Assembly (NCBI RefSeq): GCF_002551245.1
Contig: NZ_NTGZ01000049.1
Location: forward strand, 1,666-33,855
Origin: Streptomyces sp. rh34
GTDB lineage: Bacteria > Actinomycetota > Actinomycetes > Streptomycetales > Streptomycetaceae
Length of the DNA stretch: 32,190 nt
Reading direction: 5' to 3'
The notes below the pieces were generated by a model that was given only the letters and a program-made list of their open reading frames with translations, did no database searches and had not been told where the DNA came from. Position 1 is the first letter of the stretch. Every line of letters starts with the position of its first letter. This document shows, piece after piece, positions 24,970 to 32,190 of the stretch. Made by a program: the position numbers and the translations under genes.

Positions 24970-26500
24970 GGAGCGACCTCTTCATGATCTTGCCCAGGTC
25001 GTTGCGGGGTAGGGCGTCCAGGTAGTGCACGGTGCGCGGGCGCTTGTGCGGGGCCAACTGGTCCGCCACATGGGCCGCCAGCTCCTCGGCGGGGGGCGGG
25101 GAGCCGGGATCGGCCGCGACCACCCAGGCCACGACCCGTTCGCCCAGGTCCGGGTCCTCCTCGCCGGTCACGGCCGCTTCCCGGACCCCGGGGTGTGCGA
25201 GCAGCACGTTCTCGATCTCGCCCGCGCCGATCTTGTAACCGCCGCTCTTGATCAGGTCGGTGGCCTTGCGCCCGACGATCGTGACGTACCCGTCCTCGTC
25301 CACCGTGCCGACGTCCCCCGTACGGAACCAGCCGTCCGCCGTGTGCGCGGCGGCGGTGGCGTCGGGCCGGTTGAGGTAGCCGGTGAACAGGTTCGGACCC
25401 CGGACCTGGATCTCGCCGATCTCCCCGGGCGCGCCGAGCACCGTGCCGTCCTCCTCCGCCAGGCGCAGCTCCACCCCGGCGAGCGGCGGGCCCACCGTGC
25501 CGGGGCGCGGGGCGCCGTCCGCCCGGATCCCCGTGTTCATCAGGGTCTCCGTCATCCCGTACCGTTCGATCACCCGCCGCCCGGTCGCCGCCGCGATGCG
25601 TTCGTGGTCGTGCACGGGCAGCGCCGCCGAGCCGGAGACCAGCAGCCGGGCCCCGGCCAGCGCCCCGGCCAGCGCGTCCCGTCCGTCGCCGTCCGCCGGA
25701 GAGCCGTGCACGCTCCCGCCCGCAGGGCCGTCCAGCACCTCCGCCAGCCGGTGGTACATCGTCGGCACCCCGAACAGCATGGTGCCGCCGGAGGCCAGCT
25801 CACGGGTCACGCCCTCCGGCGAGAACCTCCCGAGGTGGCGCACGGAGCCGCCGCGCCGCAGCGGGCCGAGGACGCCCAGGATCAGCCCGTGCACATGGAA
25901 CAGCGGCAGCGCGTGGACCAGGACGTCGCCGCCGGTCCACCCCCAGGCGTCCTCCAGCGCGTCCAGGGACGCGGCGATGGCCCGCCGGGGCAGGACGGCC
26001 CCCTTGGGCGGGCCGGTGGTGCCGGAGGTGTAGACGATCAGGGCGGGGGACTCGGGGCCGGCCTCGCCCGCCCCCGTGGGCAGGGCGCCGGGGGCGGCCT
26101 CGCCCACCGCGTACCCCTCCGGGCCTTCGGTCCCCGCCCGCGCGTCCACGGTCACACGCCGCAGCTCGTCCAGTGCGGGCGGCAGCGCGTCGTCCGGTCC
26201 CGCCAGCACGGCCGTGGGTTCGCTGTCGGCCAGGATGTGCGCCAACTCGCGTTCTCCCGTACGGGGGTTGAGCGGCACGGCCGGGACCCCGGCCCGCAGT
26301 GCCGCCACCACCGCGATCACCGTCTCCGGCGTCGGGGTGGCCCAGACGGCGACCCGGCCCGCGTCCGCGATGCGGGCGGCGAGCGCGTCGGAGGCCTCGG
26401 CGAGCCGGCCGTAGGCCAGGGACAGGCCACCGAAGCGGACGGCCTCCCGGGAGGCCGCCGGGCCGGTGGGGGACTGGAGCGCGGGAAGGAGGAGGGTCAC
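24959..26500 (-). CDS. matB: Malonyl-CoA synthetase (MatB)
   Basis: A 513-residue ANL-superfamily ligase that activates malonate (often methylmalonate) with ATP and CoA. The ATP-binding P-loop is YTSGTTGPPKGAV. The segment RYGMTETLMNTGIRADG, with the following IQVRGPNLFTGYLNRPDAT, is the signature I recall from Streptomyces MatB. The hinge and C-terminal domain include GWFRTGDVGTVDEDGYV, GRKATDLIKSGGYKIG and the catalytic Lys in NDLGKIMKRSL. I set the start at GTG 26500 (VTLLLPAL); it lacks a Shine-Dalgarno, but TAGGCT lies a few bases upstream, suggesting a leaderless mRNA. It overlaps the carboxyltransferase gene by 11 bp. It likely supplies malonyl-CoA for fatty acid and polyketide synthesis. 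Confidence 0.92.
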   Translation of the reverse strand: MTLLLPALQSPTGPAASREAVRFGGLSLAYGRLAEASDALAARIADAGRVAVWATPTPETVIAVVAALRAGVPAVPLNPRTGERELAHILADSEPTAVLAGPDDALPPALDELRRVTVDARAGTEGPEGYAVGEAAPGALPTGAGEAGPESPALIVYTSGTTGPPKGAVLPRRAIAASLDALEDAWGWTGGDVLVHALPLFHVHGLILGVLGPLRRGGSVRHLGRFSPEGVTRELASGGTMLFGVPTMYHRLAEVLDGPAGGSVHGSPADGDGRDALAGALAGARLLVSGSAALPVHDHERIAAATGRRVIERYGMTETLMNTGIRADGAPRPGTVGPPLAGVELRLAEEDGTVLGAPGEIGEIQVRGPNLFTGYLNRPDATAAAHTADGWFRTGDVGTVDEDGYVTIVGRKATDLIKSGGYKIGAGEIENVLLAHPGVREAAVTGEEDPDLGERVVAWVVAADPGSPPPAEELAAHVADQLAPHKRPRTVHYLDALPRNDLGKIMKRSLHAG

Positions 26501-26676
26501 GCCGGGAAGCCTAGGGCTTCCGGGCGGGCCCCGCCCGGGCCCGGATGCCGATGAGGGCGGCGTCACTCCGGGCCGGTCCGCGGAGGGGCCGTCCTGCCCG
26601 CCGCATCGCCGAACGCAGCACCGGCCGACGCGTCCTGGACGGCACCGGGCAGAGCGCCTTCAAGGGGGGTACGCGG

Positions 26677-26690
26677 ACGGCGGCTGCCGT
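26677..26690 (-). terminator. Weak hairpin after the NarK-type gene
   Basis: ACGGC-GGCT-GCCGT, 5-bp arms, about 20 nt beyond the leftward stop at 26710. The 209-bp gap to matB shows no gene. Confidence 0.25.
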
Positions 26691-26709
26691 TCTTCCGTGC
26701 CCGGGGGTC

Positions 26710-27933
26710 TCACTCGTCGCGCCGGACGGTCCGCATCCGCCCGTACGCGTAGACACACCCCGCCAGCGCCAGATCGGACAGCAGCATGAAGCCGATCGCG
26801 TAACTGTCCTTGGCGCTGTAGATCGCGCCCATCACCAGCGGCGGCACGAAACCGCCCAGCCCGCCCATCGCCCCGACGATGCCCGTCACACTGCCCACCT
26901 TCGGCTGCGGCGTCACCTGCGAGACCAGGGCGAACACGCTGCCGCTCGCGGTGCCGAGCCCGGCCGCCATGGCCAGCAGCGCGATCGTGCCGACCGGGTC
27001 CAGCGGCGGCTCGAAGGCCTGCACGATCGCCATCAGCGCGGCCAGCAGCAGGGCCACCGAGGTCACCAGCGCCGGGTGGGCCCGGTCCGAGAGCCAGCCG
27101 CCGATCGGCCGGAAGACCACCGTGACCAGGGCGAACCCGGCCGCCTTGGTACCCGCCTCGGTCGGCGACATCTCGTACCAGGTCTTCAGATACGTCGGCA
27201 GATAGACCCCGAACGCCACGATGCCGCCGAAGCCGATCGCGTACAGCGCCGACAGCTCCCAGGTCACCCGGAGCTTTCCTGCCGCGCCGAGCCGGTGCGT
27301 CAGCGTGTCCGTGGGGATCTTCCGGCCGGGGTGGTCGCTGACCAGGACGGCCGCCAGCAGCGCGTACACCACCAGCGCCCCCGCGACCACGAGGAACGGC
27401 AGGTTGTCGCCGTGCTCCGCGATGCGCGGGGTGAAGTAGCCCGACAGCGCCACCCCGCCCATGCCCATCCCGAACACACCCAGCGCGAAGCCCCGTTTGG
27501 CGGGCGGGAACCACGAGTTGACCAGCGGGACGCCGATCGCGAACGTCGTCCCGCCGAGCCCCAGCAGGAACCCGACCGCGATCATCGCCCCGTAGGAGTC
27601 CTTCGCCGGGATCAGCAGCAGCACCGGCACGATCGTCAGCGCCGACACGAGCGGGAACATCACCTTCGCGCCGTACTTGTCCGTCAGAGCCCCCACCGGG
27701 ATCCGGCCGAGCGACCCGACGAGCACCGGCACGGCCACCAGGAAGGACTGCTGGAACGAGCTGAGCCCCAGCCGGTCCTTGTAGTCCCCGGACATCGGCG
27801 CGATCAGGTTCCACGCCCAGAAGGTCAGCGCGAAGCCGACCGTCGCCAGGACGAGATTGCGGTACGCGGCCGCGGACGGTGCGGCTGCCGCCGGGGTGGG
27901 CGGCTCGGGGGACTGCTTGACGGAGGTGTCCAC
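26710..27933 (-). CDS. narK: NarK/NasA-family nitrate/nitrite MFS transporter
   Basis: A 407-residue MFS protein of the nitrate/nitrite porter family. It has about 12 hydrophobic segments and two glycine-rich nitrate-signature regions, FLLGLGGTTFAIGVPLVNSWFP in helix 5 and GIVGAMGGLGGFVPPLVMGA in helix 11. The helix 2-3 loop is RIPVGALTDKYGAK. Start is GTG at 27933 with no obvious Shine-Dalgarno. No nitrate or nitrite reductase gene is adjacent, so it would serve assimilation or respiration encoded elsewhere. It is divergent from an Lrp-type regulator. Confidence 0.9.
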   Translation of the reverse strand: MDTSVKQSPEPPTPAAAAPSAAAYRNLVLATVGFALTFWAWNLIAPMSGDYKDRLGLSSFQQSFLVAVPVLVGSLGRIPVGALTDKYGAKVMFPLVSALTIVPVLLLIPAKDSYGAMIAVGFLLGLGGTTFAIGVPLVNSWFPPAKRGFALGVFGMGMGGVALSGYFTPRIAEHGDNLPFLVVAGALVVYALLAAVLVSDHPGRKIPTDTLTHRLGAAGKLRVTWELSALYAIGFGGIVAFGVYLPTYLKTWYEMSPTEAGTKAAGFALVTVVFRPIGGWLSDRAHPALVTSVALLLAALMAIVQAFEPPLDPVGTIALLAMAAGLGTASGSVFALVSQVTPQPKVGSVTGIVGAMGGLGGFVPPLVMGAIYSAKDSYAIGFMLLSDLALAGCVYAYGRMRTVRRDE

Positions 27934-28079
27934 GCAGGCAAGTCAAGGGCGCGGGGCGCCGCACGGCCCGCCGGACTCCGCCGACCGGGGGACAACGGGT
28001 GCCCTCGGCTCCCTCTGCCCCCTGACCCCCTGCCCGCCTGACCCCGCGCCCTGCTGACCTTCCTCGCCTTACTGGTCTC

Positions 28080-28107
28080 TCTCAGCCGATATCGCCATCA
28101 ACTGAGA
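28080..28107. promoter_or_regulatory. Possible operator before the Lrp-type gene
   Basis: Perfect 6-bp inverted arms TCTCAG (28080-28085) and CTGAGA (28102-28107) with a 16-bp centre, ending 10 bp before the Lrp-type ATG. Autoregulation, and perhaps control of the divergent NarK gene, would fit the family, but the match is short. Confidence 0.33.
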
Positions 28108-28117
28108 CAATCGCGGT

Positions 28118-28549
28118 ATGGATCGGCTGGACAGGGAAATCCTCGGCATTCTCCAGGAGGACGCCCGGATCTCGTACCGGGATCTGGGCGTACGCGTGGG
28201 GCTCAGCGCCAACGCGGCGGGCGACCGGGTCCGCCGGATGCGCCGTGACGGGGTCATCCGGGGTTTCACCGTCATCGTCGACCCGGCCGCCGACACCCGT
28301 TCGGGCCTGGTCGTCTTCATCGACGTGACCCTGCGCCTCGACACGACGAACGAGGAGTTCGAACGCTCGGTGCTCATGCTGCCCGGGATCACGGAGGTGG
28401 TGCACGTGACGGGCGGCCACGATTACCTCGTACGGGCCACCGCCGCCGACCCGGGAGCGCTGGACACCCTGCTGCGCCGGCTGAAACGGGAGGCGGGCAT
28501 CGCCCACTCCAACACCCGGATCGCCCTGCGGGCGGCCCCGAAACACTGA
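28118..28549 (+). CDS. Lrp/AsnC-family transcriptional regulator
   Basis: A 143-residue Lrp/AsnC protein of standard length. The N-terminal helix-turn-helix (about 1-50) is LDREILGILQEDARISYRDLGVRVGLS...DRVRRMRRDGVIRGF, and the C-terminal RAM/effector domain runs from about 65 to 140 (VTGGHDYLVRATAADPGALDTLL). It should form dimers or octamers and respond to an amino acid or similar small metabolite. No Shine-Dalgarno precedes the ATG. It is divergent from the NarK-type transporter, which may be a target. Confidence 0.92.
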   Translation: MDRLDREILGILQEDARISYRDLGVRVGLSANAAGDRVRRMRRDGVIRGFTVIVDPAADTRSGLVVFIDVTLRLDTTNEEFERSVLMLPGITEVVHVTGGHDYLVRATAADPGALDTLLRRLKREAGIAHSNTRIALRAAPKH

Positions 28550-28550
28550 G

Positions 28551-28582
28551 CCGGGCGGCCCCGAGTCACGGGCCCCGCCCGG
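28551..28582. terminator. Bidirectional terminator between Lrp-type and GAF kinase-like genes
   Basis: CCGGGCGG (28551-28558) pairs perfectly with CCGCCCGG (28575-28582); a further 3-bp CCC/GGG pair is possible inside the loop. It fills the 51-bp gap between two convergent stops. Confidence 0.6.
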
Positions 28583-28600
28583 CCCGCCGGCACCCCCGGG

Positions 28601-30205
28601 TCAGGCCGGGGCCTGCCAGGTCACCGTCGTGGGACGGCCGTCCTCGCCGCGCCCGTCGTCCGCGACCACCAGCCGCACCCCGGCCCGCCCGTCCGGCAGC
28701 CGGACCGTGGCGTCCACCTCCACCTCGATGGCCGACACCCCGGGCCTGCGGTGCGCGGCGGCCAGTGCCCCGCGCAGGGCGGCCAGCAGCTCCCGCCCCG
28801 TCTCCTCGCCCACCAGCGCGTCCACCGCCCCGGCGAACCGCACCGACGGCGGAAAGCCCAGCAGGGCCGCCGCGCCCCCGGTCTCCCGCAGCACCCGGCC
28901 CCGGAAGGTGCTCGGGGCCCCGGCGGGCGGCTGCTGGAGCGCGAAGATCGCGGTGCGGACCTCCTGAATGGTGGAGTCCAGCTCGTCCACGGCCCGGCCC
29001 AGCAGCTCATCGGCCTCCGCCCCTCCACCGCCGTCGGCCTCCGCCTCCCTGCTGCCGGCGGTCTCCTCCGACGCGGCCCGGCGGCGGGTCGACTCCAGCA
29101 TCATCTCGGTGGCGAACAGCCGCTGGACCACCAGGTCGTGCAGGTCACGGGCGATCCGGTCGCGGTCCTCGTACACCGCGAGCTGCTCCCGGTCGGCCTG
29201 CGCGTCCGCCAGCACCAGGGCCAGCGCCGCCTGCGAGGCGAACTGGGTCGCCAGCAGCTTGTCCATCTCCGTGTAGGGCCGCTCACCGCGCCGCCGGGGC
29301 AGGGCGAGAGTGCCGATGAGCCGCCCGCCGCTCTGCAGCGGCAGCATCATGCTCGGCCCGAAGCGGGAGCGTACGCCGGTGGTCATCCGGGGATCGGTGG
29401 CCGAGTCCTCGATGAAGACCGGTTCGCCGCCGAGCAGCTGCACCAGCACCGCGGAACCGGGCTCGATCACCGTGCCGACGATGCCCGCCGGATCGTCCAG
29501 CGTGGACGCGGTGACGATCTCCATCCCGCCCTCCTCCGTCGGCTGGAGGATCACCCCGGCCGACGCGCCCGCCAGCACCCGGGCCCGTTCGGCCACCGTC
29601 ATCAGCGCGTCGGCCGCGTCGGTACCGGTCAGCAGGGCCGTGGTGACGGCCGCCGCTCCCGCGATCCAGCGCTCGCGCTGCCGGGCCGTCGCGTACAGCC
29701 GGGCGTTGCCGATCGCGATGCCCGCCTGGGCGGCCAGGACCCGCAGCAGGGCCAGATCCGCGTCGCTGAACGGCCCCGACGGCTTCTCGGCGAGGCAGAG
29801 ATGCCCGAACACCTCGGTGTGGACCAGGATCGGCGCCCGCAGGAAGCTCCGCGCCGGAGGGCGGCCGGGCGGACGGTCCGGCCGGTCCTCATCGGCCAGG
29901 GCCGCCGCCGGCCCCCCGGAGGAGTCGTCCGGGAAGAGGTCGAGCCGCTGCCGCTCCGCCTCCGTCATCCCGGCGGTGTACAGCCCCTCGACCCGGTCCC
30001 GGTCCGGGTCCAGCACCCCGAGCGCACCGTGGCGGGCCCCGGTGAGGGCGGTGGAGGTGTCCACGATCTGCTGGAGGGTGGAGCCCAGCTCCAGGTCGCT
30101 GCCGACGTTGAGGACGGCCTCCAGGAGCATCGGCAGCCGCCCGGCGGCGGACGGGCCGGGCTCCACCGGCCCCGTCATCCGCGCCGTCCGCGTCGGCCGT
30201 TCCAC
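28601..30205 (-). CDS. GAF-domain sensor kinase-like protein with degenerate ATPase domain
   Basis: A cytosolic protein of 534 residues (525 if it starts at ATG 30178) resembling DevS/DosS-type kinases. Two GAF domains are at about 40-170 and 195-335. The HisKA_3 phosphotransfer segment YEDRDRIARDLHDLVVQRLF follows, with His356 intact. The ATPase part is abnormal: where the N-box should be it reads ELLAALRGALAAAHRRPG, without the Mg-binding Asn, and after DDGRG the protein stops within about 20 residues, so the G2 region is missing. It may sense a ligand without acting as a kinase. It begins 22 bp after the MreB-like gene and is probably co-transcribed. No Shine-Dalgarno marks either start. 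Confidence 0.85.
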   Translation of the reverse strand: MERPTRTARMTGPVEPGPSAAGRLPMLLEAVLNVGSDLELGSTLQQIVDTSTALTGARHGALGVLDPDRDRVEGLYTAGMTEAERQRLDLFPDDSSGGPAAALADEDRPDRPPGRPPARSFLRAPILVHTEVFGHLCLAEKPSGPFSDADLALLRVLAAQAGIAIGNARLYATARQRERWIAGAAAVTTALLTGTDAADALMTVAERARVLAGASAGVILQPTEEGGMEIVTASTLDDPAGIVGTVIEPGSAVLVQLLGGEPVFIEDSATDPRMTTGVRSRFGPSMMLPLQSGGRLIGTLALPRRRGERPYTEMDKLLATQFASQAALALVLADAQADREQLAVYEDRDRIARDLHDLVVQRLFATEMMLESTRRRAASEETAGSREAEADGGGGAEADELLGRAVDELDSTIQEVRTAIFALQQPPAGAPSTFRGRVLRETGGAAALLGFPPSVRFAGAVDALVGEETGRELLAALRGALAAAHRRPGVSAIEVEVDATVRLPDGRAGVRLVVADDGRGEDGRPTTVTWQAPA

Positions 30206-30227
30206 CGCCCGGTCCGTGCCGACGCGC

Positions 30228-31265
30228 TCACCCCGCCAGCGGGTTGAGGACCATCGGCTGGATCTTGCCGTCCAGCATCGCGCCCAGGCCGAGCACCGAG
30301 CAGACGTCGGGGCGCTCGGCGATGTGCACCGGCATGCCGGTCGCGTCGCGCAGCATCTGGTCGAGGCCCGGGAGCAGCGCGCTGCCGCCCACCATCATGA
30401 TTCCCCGGTCCGCGAGGTCGGCCACCAGGTCCGGCGGGCAGGCGCGGAGGACCTTGCCCACCCCGTCGAGCACCGCGGTGAGCGGGGTGTGGATGGCCCG
30501 CCGCACGGCGGCGGTGTCGACCTCCACCGAGCGGGCCAGACCGGTCGCCACGTCACGGCCGTGGATCTCGGTGAGGGCGGGGCCGGTCAGCTGGAGGCCG
30601 TTGCCGTGCAGCGCCAGCTGCAGCGGGCGAACGGACTGGCTCGGGAGCAGCAGTTCGTGGTGCTGGCGCAGATGCTGGATGATCGCCTCGTCGATGGCGT
30701 TGCCGCCCACCGGGATCCGGACGGCGGTCACGATCGATCCGAGCGAGAGCACCGCGATCTGGGTGGTGGCGGCCCCGCACACCATGATCATGGTGGCGGT
30801 CGGCTGCTCGACCGGCAGCCCGCAGCCCACGGCCGCCGCGATCAGGGTGTCCACCAGCTCGACCCGGCGGGCGCCGAGCCCGACCAGGGTCTCCACCGTC
30901 GCGCGCTGGGCCAGCGGATCGGCCTCGTGCGGGGTGCAGGCGGCGGCGCGCAGCCGGGGCTTGCGGCGCAGTTGGCGGCGGAGCTTGTCGCCCAGCAGAT
31001 GGCGCAGCATCCGCTGGGCCATCTCGATGTCGACCACCGTGCCGCCGGAGACCGGACGGGCCACCCGGATGTACTCCGGCGTACGGCCGGTCATCTGCTC
31101 GGCGAGCGCGCCGACGGCGATGAGGGAGCCGGTACGGGTGTTGACGGCGGCGACGCTGGGTTCGTCGACGACGAGCCCGAGCCCCTTGACGTACACCCGG
31201 GTCCTCGCGGCCCCGAGATCGACGGCGACATGGCAACGCTGCAACTGCTCAAGGCTGACGGTCAC
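30228..31265 (-). CDS. mbl: MreB-like actin homologue (Mbl type) with altered nucleotide site
   Basis: A 345-residue bacterial actin. The fold markers are phosphate-1 (VAVDLGAARTRVYVKGLGLVVDEPSV) and the adenosine region (IMMVGGSALLPGLDQML, then PVHIAERPDVCSVLGLGAML). The central phosphate-2 motif is eroded: MreB DIGGGTTE is replaced by VCGAATTQ, losing the conserved Asp and two glycines. The EEPMAAAIG-type segment reads VDTLIAAAVG. ATP turnover is therefore doubtful. GTG 31265 (VTVSLEQLQR), with GGGAG about 8 nt upstream, is preferred over an in-frame start at 31298. The symbol rests on family and on remembered similarity to S. coelicolor mbl (SCO2451). In Streptomyces such proteins act in spore-wall assembly. 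Confidence 0.82.
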   Translation of the reverse strand: MTVSLEQLQRCHVAVDLGAARTRVYVKGLGLVVDEPSVAAVNTRTGSLIAVGALAEQMTGRTPEYIRVARPVSGGTVVDIEMAQRMLRHLLGDKLRRQLRRKPRLRAAACTPHEADPLAQRATVETLVGLGARRVELVDTLIAAAVGCGLPVEQPTATMIMVCGAATTQIAVLSLGSIVTAVRIPVGGNAIDEAIIQHLRQHHELLLPSQSVRPLQLALHGNGLQLTGPALTEIHGRDVATGLARSVEVDTAAVRRAIHTPLTAVLDGVGKVLRACPPDLVADLADRGIMMVGGSALLPGLDQMLRDATGMPVHIAERPDVCSVLGLGAMLDGKIQPMVLNPLAG

Positions 31266-31395
31266 GGCGAGTTCTCCCGAGAGCGCGGACGGTGGCACCG
31301 GCGGCAGCCGGTCTCTTCTTGCATGGTCGCGCTCTCCCGCCCGTCGCGCGCGCTGAGCTGCGCCGTAAGGGGGCAGGAACTGACGGATCCTCAGG

Positions 31396-31965
31396 TCAGC
31401 GGGCCGGGAGCAGTCGCTGGAACAGACCCCAGGTGAACTCGGCGACCCGCTCCCGGCCGGTGACCGGGTCGGTGACGGCCAGCGACCACCGGGTCGGGGC
31501 GCTGCCCTCCATCGGCCGGGCCGGGGGAAAGGCGCGGGCCGCCTCGTCCACGGTGCACGACCACGGGCGCAGCGCCTCCGGAGAGGTCAGCTCGGGCCCG
31601 GCCGCGCCCGGGGCCCGCACCAGCCACGCGTTCCACACGGCCCCGCCGGGCCCGGCCATCACCTCGAACCGCAGGTCCGGCCAGAGCGGCACCGGCCACA
31701 GCAGCGCCTCGCACTCCAGGTCCCCGACCCGGCGCGGCAGGGTCGCCTCCGGTTCACCGAGCACCGAGCGGTAGCGCCGCAGCGACCCCCGCCCCCGGGG
31801 CGCCCGGACCATGGCCTGCCAGCGGCGGTTGGCCTCCCGCATGTCGGCGAGGGAGGCGCTCAGTTCGTGCCGGGCCTCTTCGACCAGGCCGGGCTGGTGG
31901 TCGGCCATCCGGCGCAGCAGCACGAGCTGGAACTGGAGGGGGCCGAAGGGGGCGGGAGCGGTCAT
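31396..31965 (-). CDS. Hypothetical protein
   Basis: A 189-residue protein I do not recognise. It is soluble with no signal peptide or membrane segment. The N-terminal part (about 10-65) is helical and charged (QLVLLRRMADHQPGLVEEARHELSASLADMREANRR), possibly coiled coil, and the rest is Trp/Pro-rich (LLWPVPLWPDL, WNAWLVRAPGA). ATG 31965 was chosen over ATG 31974 because GGGAGG abuts the latter but lies 9 nt before the former. Strong G/C third-position bias supports it as real. It precedes the MreB-like gene by 130 bp on the same strand and may share its transcript. It is divergent from a zinc-ribbon gene. Confidence 0.72.
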   Translation of the reverse strand: MTAPAPFGPLQFQLVLLRRMADHQPGLVEEARHELSASLADMREANRRWQAMVRAPRGRGSLRRYRSVLGEPEATLPRRVGDLECEALLWPVPLWPDLRFEVMAGPGGAVWNAWLVRAPGAAGPELTSPEALRPWSCTVDEAARAFPPARPMEGSAPTRWSLAVTDPVTGRERVAEFTWGLFQRLLPAR

Positions 31966-32088
31966 GCCGCCCATCCTCCCGCGTGTCAGGCGTATCGGAC
32001 CGGCCGTCCGCGGAATCGGGCTTCGTCACAAGATCCTCACCTGTGCGGCTTCCCTGGTTGTTCCGCGCACGCCTACTCTGCGGGCGCC

Positions 32089-32190
32089 ATGGATTACTGC
32101 CCCCCGTGCCGACGGCATCTCAACGGAGCCCTGGCCTGCGCCGGGTGCGGAACTCCCGCCGAGGCGCTGGGCCCCTACGCCGTGCCCGCG
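32089..32190 (+). CDS. N-terminus of a zinc-ribbon protein (runs off the window)
   Basis: The first 34 codons, MDYCPPCRRHLNGAL then CAGCGTP, place two CxxC pairs in the spacing of a small zinc ribbon. In streptomycetes such N-terminal ribbons often precede a membrane segment, but that part lies outside. TACTCT about 10 nt before the ATG could be a -10 box of a nearly leaderless promoter; no Shine-Dalgarno is seen. Confidence 0.7.
   Translation, partial: MDYCPPCRRHLNGALACAGCGTPAEALGPYAVPA

Noticed and set aside
26545..28041. 498-codon plus-strand open frame opposite the NarK-type gene
   Set aside because: His/Arg/Gln-rich with no domain, and it mirrors a clear 12-helix transporter on the other strand.
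29310..31436. 708-codon plus-strand open frame opposite the GAF kinase-like and MreB-like genes
   Set aside because: Arg/Ser/Ala-rich low complexity and antisense to two well-supported genes.

Overview
The window is high-GC DNA with strong G/C bias at third codon positions, many GTG starts and dense start/stop overlaps. Together with the gene families present, this points to a Streptomyces or close relative chromosome. I see no rRNA, tRNA, CRISPR array, transposase or phage structural gene. The right-hand third (matB with a carboxyltransferase, a NarK-type transporter, an Lrp regulator, a GAF kinase-like protein and an MreB-like gene) looks like core chromosome. From memory it resembles the S. 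coelicolor SCO2444 (matB) to SCO2451 (mbl) area, which I could not check.

Layout. 1-2098: a NarL-type response regulator and its histidine kinase, leftward. 2259-3526: a 29-codon ORF coupled to a secreted PAF-acetylhydrolase-like enzyme. 3627-5552: a TetR regulator divergent from an FAD monooxygenase, with two matching operator palindromes between them. 5907-10595: a xanthine dehydrogenase operon (xdhA-xdhB-xdhC, leftward) headed by a leader with its own short ORF. 11259-14868: an NCS2 nucleobase permease, a guanine/cytosine-deaminase-type amidohydrolase and a TauE-type exporter in one overlapping rightward operon. 14852-15895: a LacI regulator, leftward. 16066-17571: a thioredoxin-like lipoprotein and a CcdA-type membrane protein. 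17723-19392: an NSS amino-acid transporter and its MetS-like small subunit. 19421-20173: a potassium channel. 20390-21864: an SDR reductase divergent from a TetR regulator. 21934-22189: apparently frameshifted coding debris. 22276-23538: an MFS exporter. 23620-26500: matB and a fused carboxyltransferase. 26710-28549: a NarK-type MFS transporter divergent from an Lrp regulator. 28601-31965: a hypothetical gene, an MreB/Mbl-like protein and a GAF kinase-like protein, leftward. 32089 to the end: start of a zinc-ribbon protein.

The best-connected unit is 5.9-15.9 kb, a purine uptake and oxidation module. The permease could import a purine base, the amidohydrolase could deaminate it, and xanthine dehydrogenase (matured by XdhC) could oxidise the product to urate. 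The permease promoter (TTGACG, 18 bp, CATACT) is followed at once by a 32-bp palindrome made of two abutting 14-bp CCAAATCGATTTGG units. Their central CG fits LacI-family sites, and the LacI gene closing the operon is the obvious candidate regulator. The xdh operon has a consensus-like promoter (TTGACC, 17 bp, TAATTT), a 25-codon leader ORF with a near-perfect Shine-Dalgarno inside a small hairpin, and then about 65 nt of C/U-rich, G-poor RNA. That arrangement suggests attenuation, possibly Rho-dependent, and is the most interesting unexplained structure I found.

At the right end, the MreB-like protein has lost the phosphate-2 nucleotide-binding signature, and the kinase-like protein 22 bp downstream has lost the ATPase N-box and everything after the G1 motif. 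They may form a non-enzymatic pair.
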